Positions 22,631-33,600 of a DNA stretch of 64,000 nt are shown in pieces (position 1 is the stretch's first letter; the number at the start of each line of letters is the position of its first letter). The stretch is from Nematostella vectensis (taxonomy: Eukaryota; Cnidaria; Anthozoa; Actiniaria; Edwardsiidae), in NCBI RefSeq assembly GCF_932526225.1, contig NC_064045.1, positions 9,356,022 through 9,420,021 of the forward strand, written 5' to 3'. Both the position numbers and the translations under genes were made by a program. The notes beneath the pieces are model-generated. The model made no database searches. It was not told the DNA's origin and saw nothing but the letters and a program-made list of their open reading frames with translations.

Positions 22631-23174
22631 TTTAAGTCCAGAACTGCGAAGGTAATCGTTACCCAGTAGCGGATCTATGGTGTGTGTATGTGTGCGTCTT
22701 GGGGAGGGGGGGGGGGGGGGGGGAAGAAGGGGGTTCAAACCCCCATTGGGCTGCCTTTTTTATTGTTTTCTTTGTGTCTGCACATTCAAAAATCGTTACG
22801 AAGGTAAAATAATGACGAAAATGTTTGGGTCACCCCCCCCCCCCCCCCCCCCCCGCTTGGCAATAGGCGAGATCCGTCCCTGTGACCAAGTCAGACTTAG
22901 CAACAAAACCATGCCATCTGATCGGCGCTCAACAGGCGCTCAACAGTCTCCAAAATAATTTCCTAGGCGAAGCATGAATCTGGACCATCTAAGTTGCAGG
23001 AAGGATTTGCTTTCTTCTTGAAACCCCACCCTGAAAACTTTGCTTCCTCTGCTTCTGCCTTAGTAAAATCATCAACCATTCAAATCCAACCAAAGAAAAT
23101 CCAGTAAAGCAATCCCGATGCTTTTTGCACAAAAAAATGTAGCTGTAATTTTCATCTCATTTTTTAATACTCAG

Positions 23175-23342
23175 AGCATCCACGAGTGGGGCATCGTGTT
23201 TTTTCTAATCGCTGCTATTGTGTTCTGCGGAGCAGTGTTTTACGCAATCAATGCGTCGGGCGAGCTACAACCGTGGGCAACGCCTGACCTCTCTCTACTT
23301 TCAAAGAAAGTAGACCCACCCAAGAAGCAGGCTATGTCGTGA
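23175..23342 (+). CDS. SLC17 copy 2 exon 9 (terminal)
   Basis: 168 bases, TM12 and C-terminal tail, TGA at 23340-23342. Confidence 0.88.
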   Translation, partial: SIHEWGIVFFLIAAIVFCGAVFYAINASGELQPWATPDLSLLSKKVDPPKKQAMS

Positions 23343-23517
23343 CCTATTCATTATATGATAAGGTAGAGTAATTTGCTAGAATAAGGCTATTTTCATCTTC
23401 TATTGTATTCTTCTCACTTGGTAGGAAAGATGTTTATTTTTTAAACTTTAATTAACAAGATTAATCTTTACGTATTAACTCGACAATAATTAAAAAAAAA
23501 CCTTTAAAATTCCCCAG

Positions 23518-23736
23518 GGACATCTTGCTGGTGTAGGCGTGGCCCTTCCTATCACCATATTTGGAGTGCTGTCACTCATCGCTGCCATGACAACGTACTG
23601 GATCCCCGAGACAATCTACTCGAATATGCACCAGACCATAGAAGAAGCCGAGGACGCTAAAGATTATTACGGGATGCCGTGCTGTCGCCATGGAGACGAC
23701 GAGCAAAGTGAGATTCCCGGATGTTACCGGAAATAG
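23518..23736 (+). pseudogene. orphan 3' terminal exon of an SLC22-like transporter (unit 2)
   Basis: Second copy of the stranded exon at 11774-11992, still open (72 codons to TAG) with acceptor TTCCCCAG and the WIPETIYSNMHQTIEEAE motif. It differs from the first at a few residues only. No such exon is seen after copy 3 inside the window. Confidence 0.7.
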
Positions 23737-24384
23737 GAGCTGATTTCCATAACAAGAACAGAATTTGACAAACTTTGACATCATGCCAGTTTTCAATGTT
23801 GGTTGCTTTTGCACGGGGCTTATAGATAACTAGCATCAGAACTCATTCTTTGAAAGACCTGCTTAATCTGACACACATCACACAACTAAGAACACCATAT
23901 AATTTTATCTATAAATATCCTATACTTAACGATAATAAGCACGTTCTGTCTACGATCCTGAAAATGAAAACTCTAAGACCAGAATGAATAAATACAAAAA
24001 GCCCAATTAGTCGTGTTCGTGAACCAGAAGAATGAATACAATACACCAAAGCTTCGAATTCTACTCTGCCAAATTTTCGTCTTTTATAAGACTTCTTCAG
24101 GGCAGACCAGAATGGATACAATTCATTCGATATATTGCCTTTCTTGGTATCCCAACAAGCGTACTCCCACGAGGGCATGGTAGGTGAAACTCTCGAGGTC
24201 TCTTATAACAAAAGAGATAACTGTTAATAAATATATGAATGATTCACCATTCCTTTATCACTCAAGCATATTTGCCGCGAGCAATAAGTGCCCCTATTTG
24301 CATCAACTGCTCTTTGAAGTGAAACACTGCACAATGAAGCAAATCATTTTTGAGAATATCGGATTCCGTGGTGGGAAACATTTA
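23737..24384. other. spacer before SLC17 copy 3
   Basis: Collinear with 11993-12648. An upstream open extension of exon 1 (from 24184) exists. No promoter element could be assigned with confidence. Confidence 0.5.
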
Positions 24385-24694
24385 ATGGCTTTCAAACATA
24401 AACAAAAAGTTTTGTTCCCTCAGCTAAGCCCAACAGAATGGAAGGGCCAGCATGAACTTTTCACATCCAATGACGATCGACCAGATAACCACTGTTGCAG
24501 CAACTCTTATTGCTTGTTTCTACCCAAGCGTTATTGTATTGCGTTTCTTACGATGCTCGCCTTTCTATTGTCTTATGGAGTCCGAGCAGGGATAAGCATA
24601 GCAGTTGTGGCGATGGTGTCTTCTCGTGAAACGACCATCAATGGAACAATCACTGTGAAAGATCCTGAATTCCGATGGTCAACAAAAACACAAG
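24385..24694 (+). CDS. SLC17 copy 3 exon 1
   Basis: 310 bases, almost identical to copy 2 exon 1 (MAFKHKQKVL start, TM1, NGT sequon); donor AAG|GTAAAT. Confidence 0.87.
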
Positions 24695-27600
24695 GTAAAT
24701 ATGGTGATTTCTAAACCTATCACATAAAAAGATATTGCTCTCACGAATTCATGTGTAATAGCCCGTTGATGAGTATCGTATGCCTAGCTAAAACCCGCTG
24801 GAAGCGATGTGAATACAGGCACATACAAGATTATTGAAACAGTGATCTGTTTTTATAAACCGAAGGAAACAATGGGGAGCATTTTAGTTGTATTTTACTA
24901 GGATAATGTTCTTAACGATGTTCTTAGCTTTTAGTGTAATATAAGAACATAATACCTAATGAATTATTAGGAAGAGAATTATGATCAGGGGTGGGGCGAG
25001 CAGGCCTTATTTCCAGATATTTGGCTTAGAAATAACACTGAATATAAGGGAAACGACGGAAAGTAATCGCAGTGGCTATTTGCCCGACAAGCAGGAAAGG
25101 TCTTCATGGAATTAATGTCCGACAGTTTTCAAATTAATCAAGCAACCCAGTAAAATGTCGATCTTGTGTGTTTGAAGTATTCTTCTTGCCCCCCCCCCCC
25201 CCCCCTGGTACGCGCCTGCGTGAGGATAATTACTTGATAAGGTGTCTAGGATTTTTGTGAGCACTCGAACTTTAGTTTAGCTTAAAGGCCCATAACCAAC
25301 CAAGCCTACATCAGATCGAGGCTGTATTTTAGCGCTGGGGGGGACTAGGTCATTTCATAGAAACGGCCTCACGTACTTAATTTTTTGGGGCAATTGTGCA
25401 TGGAGGCCGGGCGCGTCCGTCCTCCGCGGTCTAGGGTATGCCGTCTGGGGAAGCAGATAAGGTTTCACGTACATAAACAACTGAGGCGAAAAATCGCGGG
25501 ACTGGGGCCTCCCCCGCCGCGCCCCCCTGCCCGTTTCCCATGGCCGGGCGGGGTCCGAGTAGCGCGAAGCGCTGGGGTACTGGGGGTTTCATAGCAATGG
25601 GGGTAACCCGCGCCGCGCCCCGCCGCGCCCCCCAGCCCGTTCTCCGTTGTTTTTTGTATGCCCAACGCTTCGCGCGGCATATTCAACGCCTGGGGTATAC
25701 CGTCTCGGAGCCTCGTGGGAGAGGAGTTGCTTAAAGCTTTTGCTTTTTAGCTCGCTAAAAAAGCGCCTCGCTCTAGGCGAGCCTAAAAGGGGGTGGCTGC
25801 CCCCCCCTTGTGTGTATGCCTTCGACATAACATGTGGGAACATTGCAATTAGACCCCCGTCTGTCCTGTAGTATACCAAGCGTTCGAAGGATGAAGTGCG
25901 GAAAAGATTACTGCGGGTGGCTGAAGATCGGCCATGCAAACACGTGTGGCCAGAGGTGCATGGACACCTACTGCAAGGTGCACCTCCAAAGGCTCCGTAA
26001 GGGCAGCCCCCTCCCTGTGCAGTGCAGGATCTGCGGCATAGGGACGCAGTCGGAGACGCGGTTGTGCCGCCCCTGCGGTGCGAATCGTGAAGGTCAGAGG
26101 ATGCGCGGCGTCGAGAGGCGCGCTCGGGAATGGTTCGCACTCGTCCTGTCTGACATCGCAGCCCGCGGTACGGGCAATTAAAGACTGGGTGGCACAAGGC
26201 ATACCCAAACACTCGTCCTGTCTGACATCGCAGCCCGCGATACGGGCAATTAGAGACTGGGTGGCACAAAATATGCCCAAACATGGACGCTTACATAGAG
26301 GAGATTCTCAATAGCATGCCTGACAAAGAGGCGCCCGCCGCACTGGCAGGGCTGGTCCAGAACATCCTGGACGAGGACATCCCCGACGATGTCAAACACA
26401 AGCTGCTTAAGCCGCTTGTACCGGCGAAAGTGTGGACAGAGGAAGTCCGGCGCGAGTTCCACCCTTTGCTGCCGGGACGGCGGCTAAAGGGCCCAGAGAG
26501 CTTCGACCCCAAGAAGTACTATTCTCTCTTCGTCGGGGGCGCCCATCTTCGGTTCCCAAGCGTGGATGCCACTCTTCGGGGCCAAGACATAAGCGCCGGT
26601 GTTTACCAGGAGATACGAGATCTTGGTGGAGCAGGAGTCATTGCTCCAAAGCCGTTTATGCGGTGGCCTGATATTAATGACGATGGGTCGGTGTGGTGGG
26701 TCTCGCACGAGCGAGAGTCTCTGCGGGCAAACGCAGTGCTGCCACCGGTGCTTGAGATGGTAGACCCTGACCGGCGTTACAGACTTTTTACGGTCGTTGG
26801 TAAGACCCCCGCAGAGCCATTGGCGCCAATTACAGAGGAGGAAGGGCGCTCGGAGCACAAGATTGGTGGGTCATTAGTCAAAAGATGGAACCAAATCGCA
26901 GTCGGCGCCCTGGAAGGCATCGATGCGGGCATTTGGGAGAAAGGACGAGAGTACCTCGTCTACGTGAGATACGAGCTTCGCCCTTTACCTGAGCAAAAGT
27001 TTGAGCCTGGATCAATGTTTGAGCGAGAGGGGGTGACACCTTCGCTAACTGTGTTGTGAGTTACGTTGCTGACTTCTTGAGGAATCGCGCACCTCGCGCT
27101 CCCTCTGTCTAACCAAGACACGAGGCAAGATCCTCGAGCAATTTGACAAGAAGCTGGCCACTACAGGATGCACCAAAGAAGACCTCTTTGAGATGGAAAA
27201 GAAGCTCGAGGTAAAGCTAGTAGCCGTGGACGCCCTGGGTAACGTTCTGTGAGACTCGGGGAAGTACAATACTAAGGCGAGGGTCACTAGCCCTTGCCAC
27301 AATAACCACGCCTGGGCGGAGCTTCCGACCGAACCACCTGCGATCACGAGCGTCCACGGCTTCTGTTTCAGGGATACATCAAGAGCCATCCCCAATGCTT
27401 CAGTATCGACCGGCTGGACGACAGTCAGGGTCTCTACAAGTGGAATGTCAGACTCACGTGCCTTAGTTGCAATAGAAGGCACAAGCGCTGATCACGCAAC
27501 TCGCAACTGCGAACGCGTGGAGCCGTGCTTAGAGTACGCCGTGTAATACAACACGGCTGCCCGGGCTCCATAACCCTCTTTAGTATTGGGTATGCCTTGC

Positions 27601-30600
27601 TTGTCCACCACGGGTCCGTCGCTCGCCGTCGGCCCTTGTCCTGGAGGTCTTCCTCGTTTACGGCGATGTACACCTCCGTTCCGACCTCCAAGGGGACCTC
27701 TAGGTGGGGGCTTTTTGGCTTTAAGAGGCACGCGCCTCAGCTTTATGGCGTCTTTAGGCGCAAAGCCAGTCATGCGAGTCTTCGTTGCGTGTATATCCGA
27801 GATGACGATTGGCAAAGCAGTAACCCACTCGCGGTTTGGCCTCTGTGGTGGCTCCTGTGGTGCCCTGACTCAGCCCGTCGGACCTCCACTCCGTGGTCTG
27901 TTAGGAGCTTTGTGGTAGCACCCTTGAATTCCGTGCCGTCATCAACCATGAGGACTTTAGGACATGTAAGAGGTCCCTCTGCATAGATGTCAGCGAGTTC
28001 GCGGGAGACGACGGCCGCGCTCTTAGCCCTCAGTGGGCGGGCGGCTTTATATCGTGAAGCGACGTCAACGACAGTCAGGGCATACTTTTACCCGCGGTCG
28101 GTTGGCAACAATAGTAGGTCTGACTGGTGGATGCGGTTTGGTATCTGCTCCGAGAAGTGGGCGTAGGTAGTCGGAAGAGGGGGTGTCTGTGTGTAGCCCC
28201 TGACGGGCTGCGAGCTTACCCACTTGCGCACTCGATCTATGGAGGCTGAGCCCTTGGAAAGTTTGGCATGCAGAGCGGTCACTCCCTGGAAGCCACCTCT
28301 GGCGTAGTATATAGGACGAAGGAACGCACCGAGTTCTTCGTCGGACATGCGCTTCACGCCATTACGTGTCGGCAATGTATTGCAATACATTGCAACAGGT
28401 GTATCAGTCTCCAACAGGCGGTTGCTGTCTGCTCGGGTAGGGCCGCGCGAAGCGCTCGGTCTTTCTGAGGTCGGTAGGCCCTCGGAGAAAGACATTGGCG
28501 AATCTCTTAACGCACTCCCTGTCTGCGCGCCACAACTCGAGGCTTCGGTTAGCAGTGTCACCAAAGCTACGACACCTTCGGTGTCATCCACCCATCGACG
28601 ACACCTTCGGTGTCACTCGCTTAGCAGCGGCTTCTACCTCGTGAATAGCACTCCACAACCGGTCTGCAACAATCTTATACGTATACGTATACGTATAAGG
28701 GCAGTATGGAAAAAGGCCGCCTAGATGCAGCTTTGCTGCATCACAGCAAGCGGCTGGCTATGTAGCCAATGGCGAGAGCGCCGGCGCCAATGTACGCCAA
28801 CTCGACGTTTTTCTGAGTTTTGCTGGGGATGTAGTAGTCGGAAAGCTCAGGAGCCCGCATTGACTCCATGGATTGTTTTGGTCGGGTGTGGTTGTAAAGT
28901 TTGAGCGCGTAGTTAGTGTCGGTGAAGTTTTGCTTTGCGAGGGCCCCTCTCTCGCGACTTTGCTCTTGCCAATCGGGGATTTTTTGTTGCCGCTGTTGGT
29001 AGCGTCCATAGTCTCGTTGATATTTCTCGAGGGCCTTGTCGTGCTTCTCCTTTTCAGCTAAGGCAGGGCTCTCATCGTTCGACAGGAACTTTGCGAGGTA
29101 GTTGCCACCAACGAATGCAGTCGCGTTTGGGACGGCGCCATCAACCAAAATGGCGATGGAGGCCATCGAGTAGTGTGTGATGCTGTGTGTACGTGTACGT
29201 ACATGAACACGAGTCTAATACATGGTCTACACATCTAGTGTAGTACACTACTACATGGGCAGGATCTTCTGGTCCTTAAGGTAACCCTTCAAAGCGACAG
29301 CACCTGCAACGGCGGCAGTCATTTTTGCGTAGTTCATGGCGTTCGGGCCATGAACTACGATACCAGCCGATACCAGCCGATACCGGCGACGAGGTCGGTT
29401 ATGACTGATGGTCTTTGTAATCTTGATTTGCTGCGTCGTCGACATTGCGATGCACGGACGTGCGAATATGGGTGGGGCCCTCGTGTCTAAATGTCTGCTT
29501 ACTCCATGGCTAACAGCCGAGATTTGCATTGTCCGGGTCGGCTCGCCGGAACGGCAAGCGGTGGTTGCTGTGCGGCCGCCAGCGGCGGCCTTGCGGGCGG
29601 ATTTACGTCGTTGGTACCTTCGGTAGCTCGCTGTTTAACAGCTGGTGTACGAGTGAACGCGGCAGCTAGCTCCCGCCTACGTGTTTAGAGGCCGATCAAC
29701 GACACTAGAAGGCCGGCGACCCCGATAACCGAGCTAGCCGACCAAGCAGAGTTGCTTTCCGGGACTGGTGTGTGTATGCCTTCGGCATGATAGCCCTCGC
29801 GTCCCTGCGACTCGCAAGCGACCAGCGACTCAACGTGTTGCACAGCTTTTTTCTTCGCTCTGTTAAGTCGGTTCCACTTTGCCAAGCGCCTTCCGGCTTC
29901 GACTTGTCCAGGGTGTTTAAGGTCGGGTCGCGGGTAGTTCGGGGCTCGTGATTCTCTCCACTAACGCCGAAGGCGTACGTGGAGGTTCATGAGTAGTTTG
30001 TTCCGCAGCTTCCGCGAGATGCTGAGCACTAGTTCTTCCTTTAGGTTCCTCCATTTGTGATGCAACTATTTTGTTGCTGAAGAAGTGGCAAGCTTTCAAA
30101 TGAACGTCTACTCTGGGATGGCAGACTCGCCAGTGTGCGTGCACACTTGTGAGTCCGCGACTGCTACCTCGTGTTGACACCCGTGTCAGCGCCGTTGGTG
30201 TTCACATGACGTGCTACGTGTAACGCCCCGGCGGCTAAAGACATCAAACGACCGCAGCGTAGAGACAGGCTTCCGCACAATGTGCGGAGCTCGTTGTTGA
30301 TGATGTAGTCGGACACGAGGTCATTGTGAAGATCGACCACACTGTCTATCGGCAGCGTCATGTCTTATAGCTTGGTCGTAAGCTTCAGGAAGCTGTCTGC
30401 CAGGGCGTCTGTAGTCCGGCTGGCTAGAGCGGTCTCGTATCGCTTCTCGTACTTCCTCACCTCCTCGGCGCTCATGCGTTTGACGTCGTCGTGAGTAAGG
30501 GCCTTGCCTACCATCTCTCTCGAATTCCCCGAGGCTACGAGAATCGCGAGTTTCTCCATCGCGTCTGCTATCTCTGTTTGCTTACCTCCGGTAGCCGGCT

Positions 30601-33600
30601 GCGTGGAGCAGTCCAACGACTCGACGGTAGTCCCTGGCTGAAGACCTTGTCTGGCATGCCGTCGATCGTAACGCGAACGCTTTTGATGTCGGGGTACACG
30701 AACGTCTCAGAGTCGCAAGCGTCTGCCGTGTATGGCTCCACAAAGAGGAGCAACAGACCACTCATAGACCTTCGCGGCAGGTTGACACTCTCGTTGATTA
30801 TACTGTCCGTCCCTTTGCTAATCACGAAGGTCTTGTGGAGGTTTACTTGCTCGTAAAAGAACGTTGTGCCGTTTTGGAAGGCGGCGGATGCAGACCGGGC
30901 GGCGTTGACGTCCCTCAGGCTTTCGTATTCCAGCTCTAGATTTTTGATGCCGTAGGATAATTTGGTATCATCGCTTCCGACGACTACCTGATCAACCGTT
31001 GCGAGCGTGATCTCGAAGAGCAGCGCCTCGGAGAGTGCCCTTGGGTACAGTACGCCGTGGTCCGTCAGCAGAAAATGGTCTAGCGGGATGGTGTACTTTA
31101 CGGTTACGTAAAGAGCGTTCTCCTTGGCGTTAATAGTCGTTTTATCGCCAGCCTTGGAGCGAAGCTTGCGCATGTTTTCTGACTGTATGCACTGCTCCAG
31201 GCGGTCCTCTCTCTCGACCTTGGACATGTAAAGCTCCTCATACGTCTTGAAGACATCGTAGCGGTTGGTGTCCTGGAGCGTTTCTCCTGCAAACGTGATT
31301 TTCAGGCGGCTCACAAGATTTTGGCCGACGTTGCTCACGACGGTATTATTTGCTTGACCTGAGATGGAGAGATCGAAACCGACCCTCAAGGAGCCAGGCA
31401 CGAGCGTGACGCCTTCCGATAGGTTTGGGACCGCCACATATAGCGTCTCGACGGGGGAAGCCGTCGACGGGTTGAGAGTGACCCGGTTAACAGTTCTCTC
31501 GGCTTTCAACCCTAGAGGAGTTCTTGGTGTTCGTTGGGGGTCAAGTTTATCGCTGACTGACATTCCTAGTAGTACGAAATCACGTGACTATGGTGCGCAC
31601 TGTTAGACATGTCTAATATAGCGTAGCATGATTTATGCGCACGCATCATGGGTGATGTCGACGTTGATATTGACGATATCTTGCCGGGTGCGTCCGCCGA
31701 AGACAGGGATGACGAGACGCCCCTCATCCCGTTCGACTCCGACGATGGGGAGTCGATCCCAATGACGAGCACGTCATCGCGGGGGGCCCGGACGCAAACG
31801 ATCACTGAAACCTCGTTCACCACAGAGGGTGCAGTGACAAGACTCGGTCTCCAGACCCTCAGGGTGTAATACCCAGACCTTAACGAGAATCTGATACGGT
31901 TGCAGTCAGACCAGAGGGGAAAGAAGTTAATACAGCTTCGTAACTTCGACAAAGGAGGTTGGGCTAAACCAAGACAGCTGTTCAATGAGAACGGGGGCGT
32001 TCGACAGGACGTTGCAAAGCTAAAAGGCTTCAAGCTGGCGATGGGGTCTGTGGCAGAGATAGACGCGGTCATCCAGGAGAACACAGAACGAGTCCGAGAG
32101 CTGCAAGGGGTGGTAACCACAGATGTGGAGACCATTGACGACCCTAACACGTCAGAGAGTCGCCGCCAGGAGGCCCGTGAGCGCAACAAGGAAAGGCTAT
32201 CCGCGATTGACGAACTAGAACGCGAAAACCGAGAACCAAAAGCCGCTCAGAGAGCGCATCAAAGCCATCTTCAAAAAGTACAGCTTTACCGTCACCGCTA
32301 TCGGGTTGGCCGTAGCGACGACGATCGCGGCCATTATGACGTCGCTCGGCAAGTCGCTCTCCTCCGTGGCCAGAGGGGTCGGTAACGGGCTTAAGGCTAT
32401 CGGGAAAAAGCTAGGCGAGCTTCTCCCTGGGCTAGTAGGCAGCATCGCGAACTTCGTGTTTAAGGCTGCAGGAGAAGCGGTGAAATTCCTTGGCGAAAAT
32501 GCGTGGCTGCTCATTCTAGCCGTAGCCGCGTTCTTGGTTCGTTGAATGCAAAGAAATCATCGGAACAAGTAGTAAGCCGCGGCCACCGCGAGTGCCGACA
32601 ACCCCGCCTTGAGGGGGTGTGGTCACTTTTTTTTGCCTGGTCCGGGCAATGTCATGTTGCGCATACGCGAAGAGAGGGCCCTCTGCGTGCACTACGGCCT
32701 TGCTTCCTCGGATTAGTCACGTGTTGCACCCTAGGATGCCCACCGGCCATGTTATGATCACCGATTGCCTTTGTCTCGGTGTTGATCGCGTTTGCGCCAA
32801 GCGTCATGGAGTCTGTGGCTTTCTGCAGTTTATTGTTGTAGCCCACGACGCTTTGCGCGTTTATCACCAGATCGCTCGGCATCAGCCACACTCCTGGTGC
32901 AACCGCAAGACTCAGTCTCACCTTGGCCTCCTGCACGGCTAACTGGTACCTTTGCACGCTTTGAGCGATGTCGTTTTCTATGATCGCGTCTTCAAGCAGC
33001 TTCGTGAACTCCGCCTGCGTCTCCATGGCCGGCCCCCGAGATGGAGGAACGGACGTTTACAAGCGCGCCAAGCACTGCGTAGACGAACGCCTCGACCGAG
33101 CGACCGATTCTTCCTAGCGCTGCTTTTGTCAGCCCCTCACCTTTGGAGGCGCAAACCAGCTATATTGCACGCCCCCGTGGTCGTCGTTGCGTATGAAACC
33201 CACCTGCTTCCCACTATTGTACGTCCCACCTTCGTCGCTAAACAGATTGAGGTGGCTCGGGTACCCGCCGCCGTGTCGTAGCCCCGGATCACGTGCACGT
33301 TGCGATACCCCTCCCCCGGGTAGAACACAAACACATCGCCTAGCCCGTGGTTCCGCCCGCCTTTCCATCGGAAGTCCGGCTTACGCGGCAAACCGAACTC
33401 TATACATAGACGCTCGAAAGCGGCTTTCTTGTAGGGGTTATCTTTTTGCGTGAACGGGCTGTCGCCAGGCAGGGGGGCGCCGAGCTCGTAGAGTATCCTC
33501 CGCGTGGTAAAGTAGACGTGAAACCTTTGAAATCCCCTGATGACAGAGGGGAGCGTGGCGAAAGTGGGGTCGGTTAGGGACACCCCGCACCCGGCGGTTG

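Larger units (their letters stand above)
12649..23342 (+). pseudogene. SLC17A-like: SLC17-family anion transporter, copy 2 (nonsense in exon 3)
   Basis: Same nine-exon layout as copy 1: 12649-12958, 14328-14527, 16409-16496, 18011-18097, 19166-19290, 19934-20083, 21361-21493, 21739-21968 and 23175-23342. The exons sum to 1,491 bases, which would give 496 residues, but codon TAG at 16439-16441 replaces the TGG seen in copies 1 and 3, cutting the protein near residue 180 before TM4 is complete. All splice sites remain canonical and exon 8 is whole, so the lesion is a single point change. Nearly identical sequence to copy 1 indicates recent duplication. It could still be transcribed or donate sequence to its neighbours by gene conversion. 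Confidence 0.83.

Noticed and set aside
25589-26284. 231-codon minus-strand ORF over the Polinton left repeat
   Set aside because: Spans the terminal repeat and the 72-bp duplication; Arg/Ser/Pro-rich antisense frame of the Cys-rich gene in GC-rich DNA.
27525-27986. 153-codon plus-strand ORF
   Set aside because: Antisense of the integrase region, Ser/Arg/Trp-rich without motif.
31566-32189. 207-codon minus-strand ORF
   Set aside because: Antisense of the plus-strand structural gene at 31648-32545; no domain, Ser/Arg-rich composition of a shadow frame.
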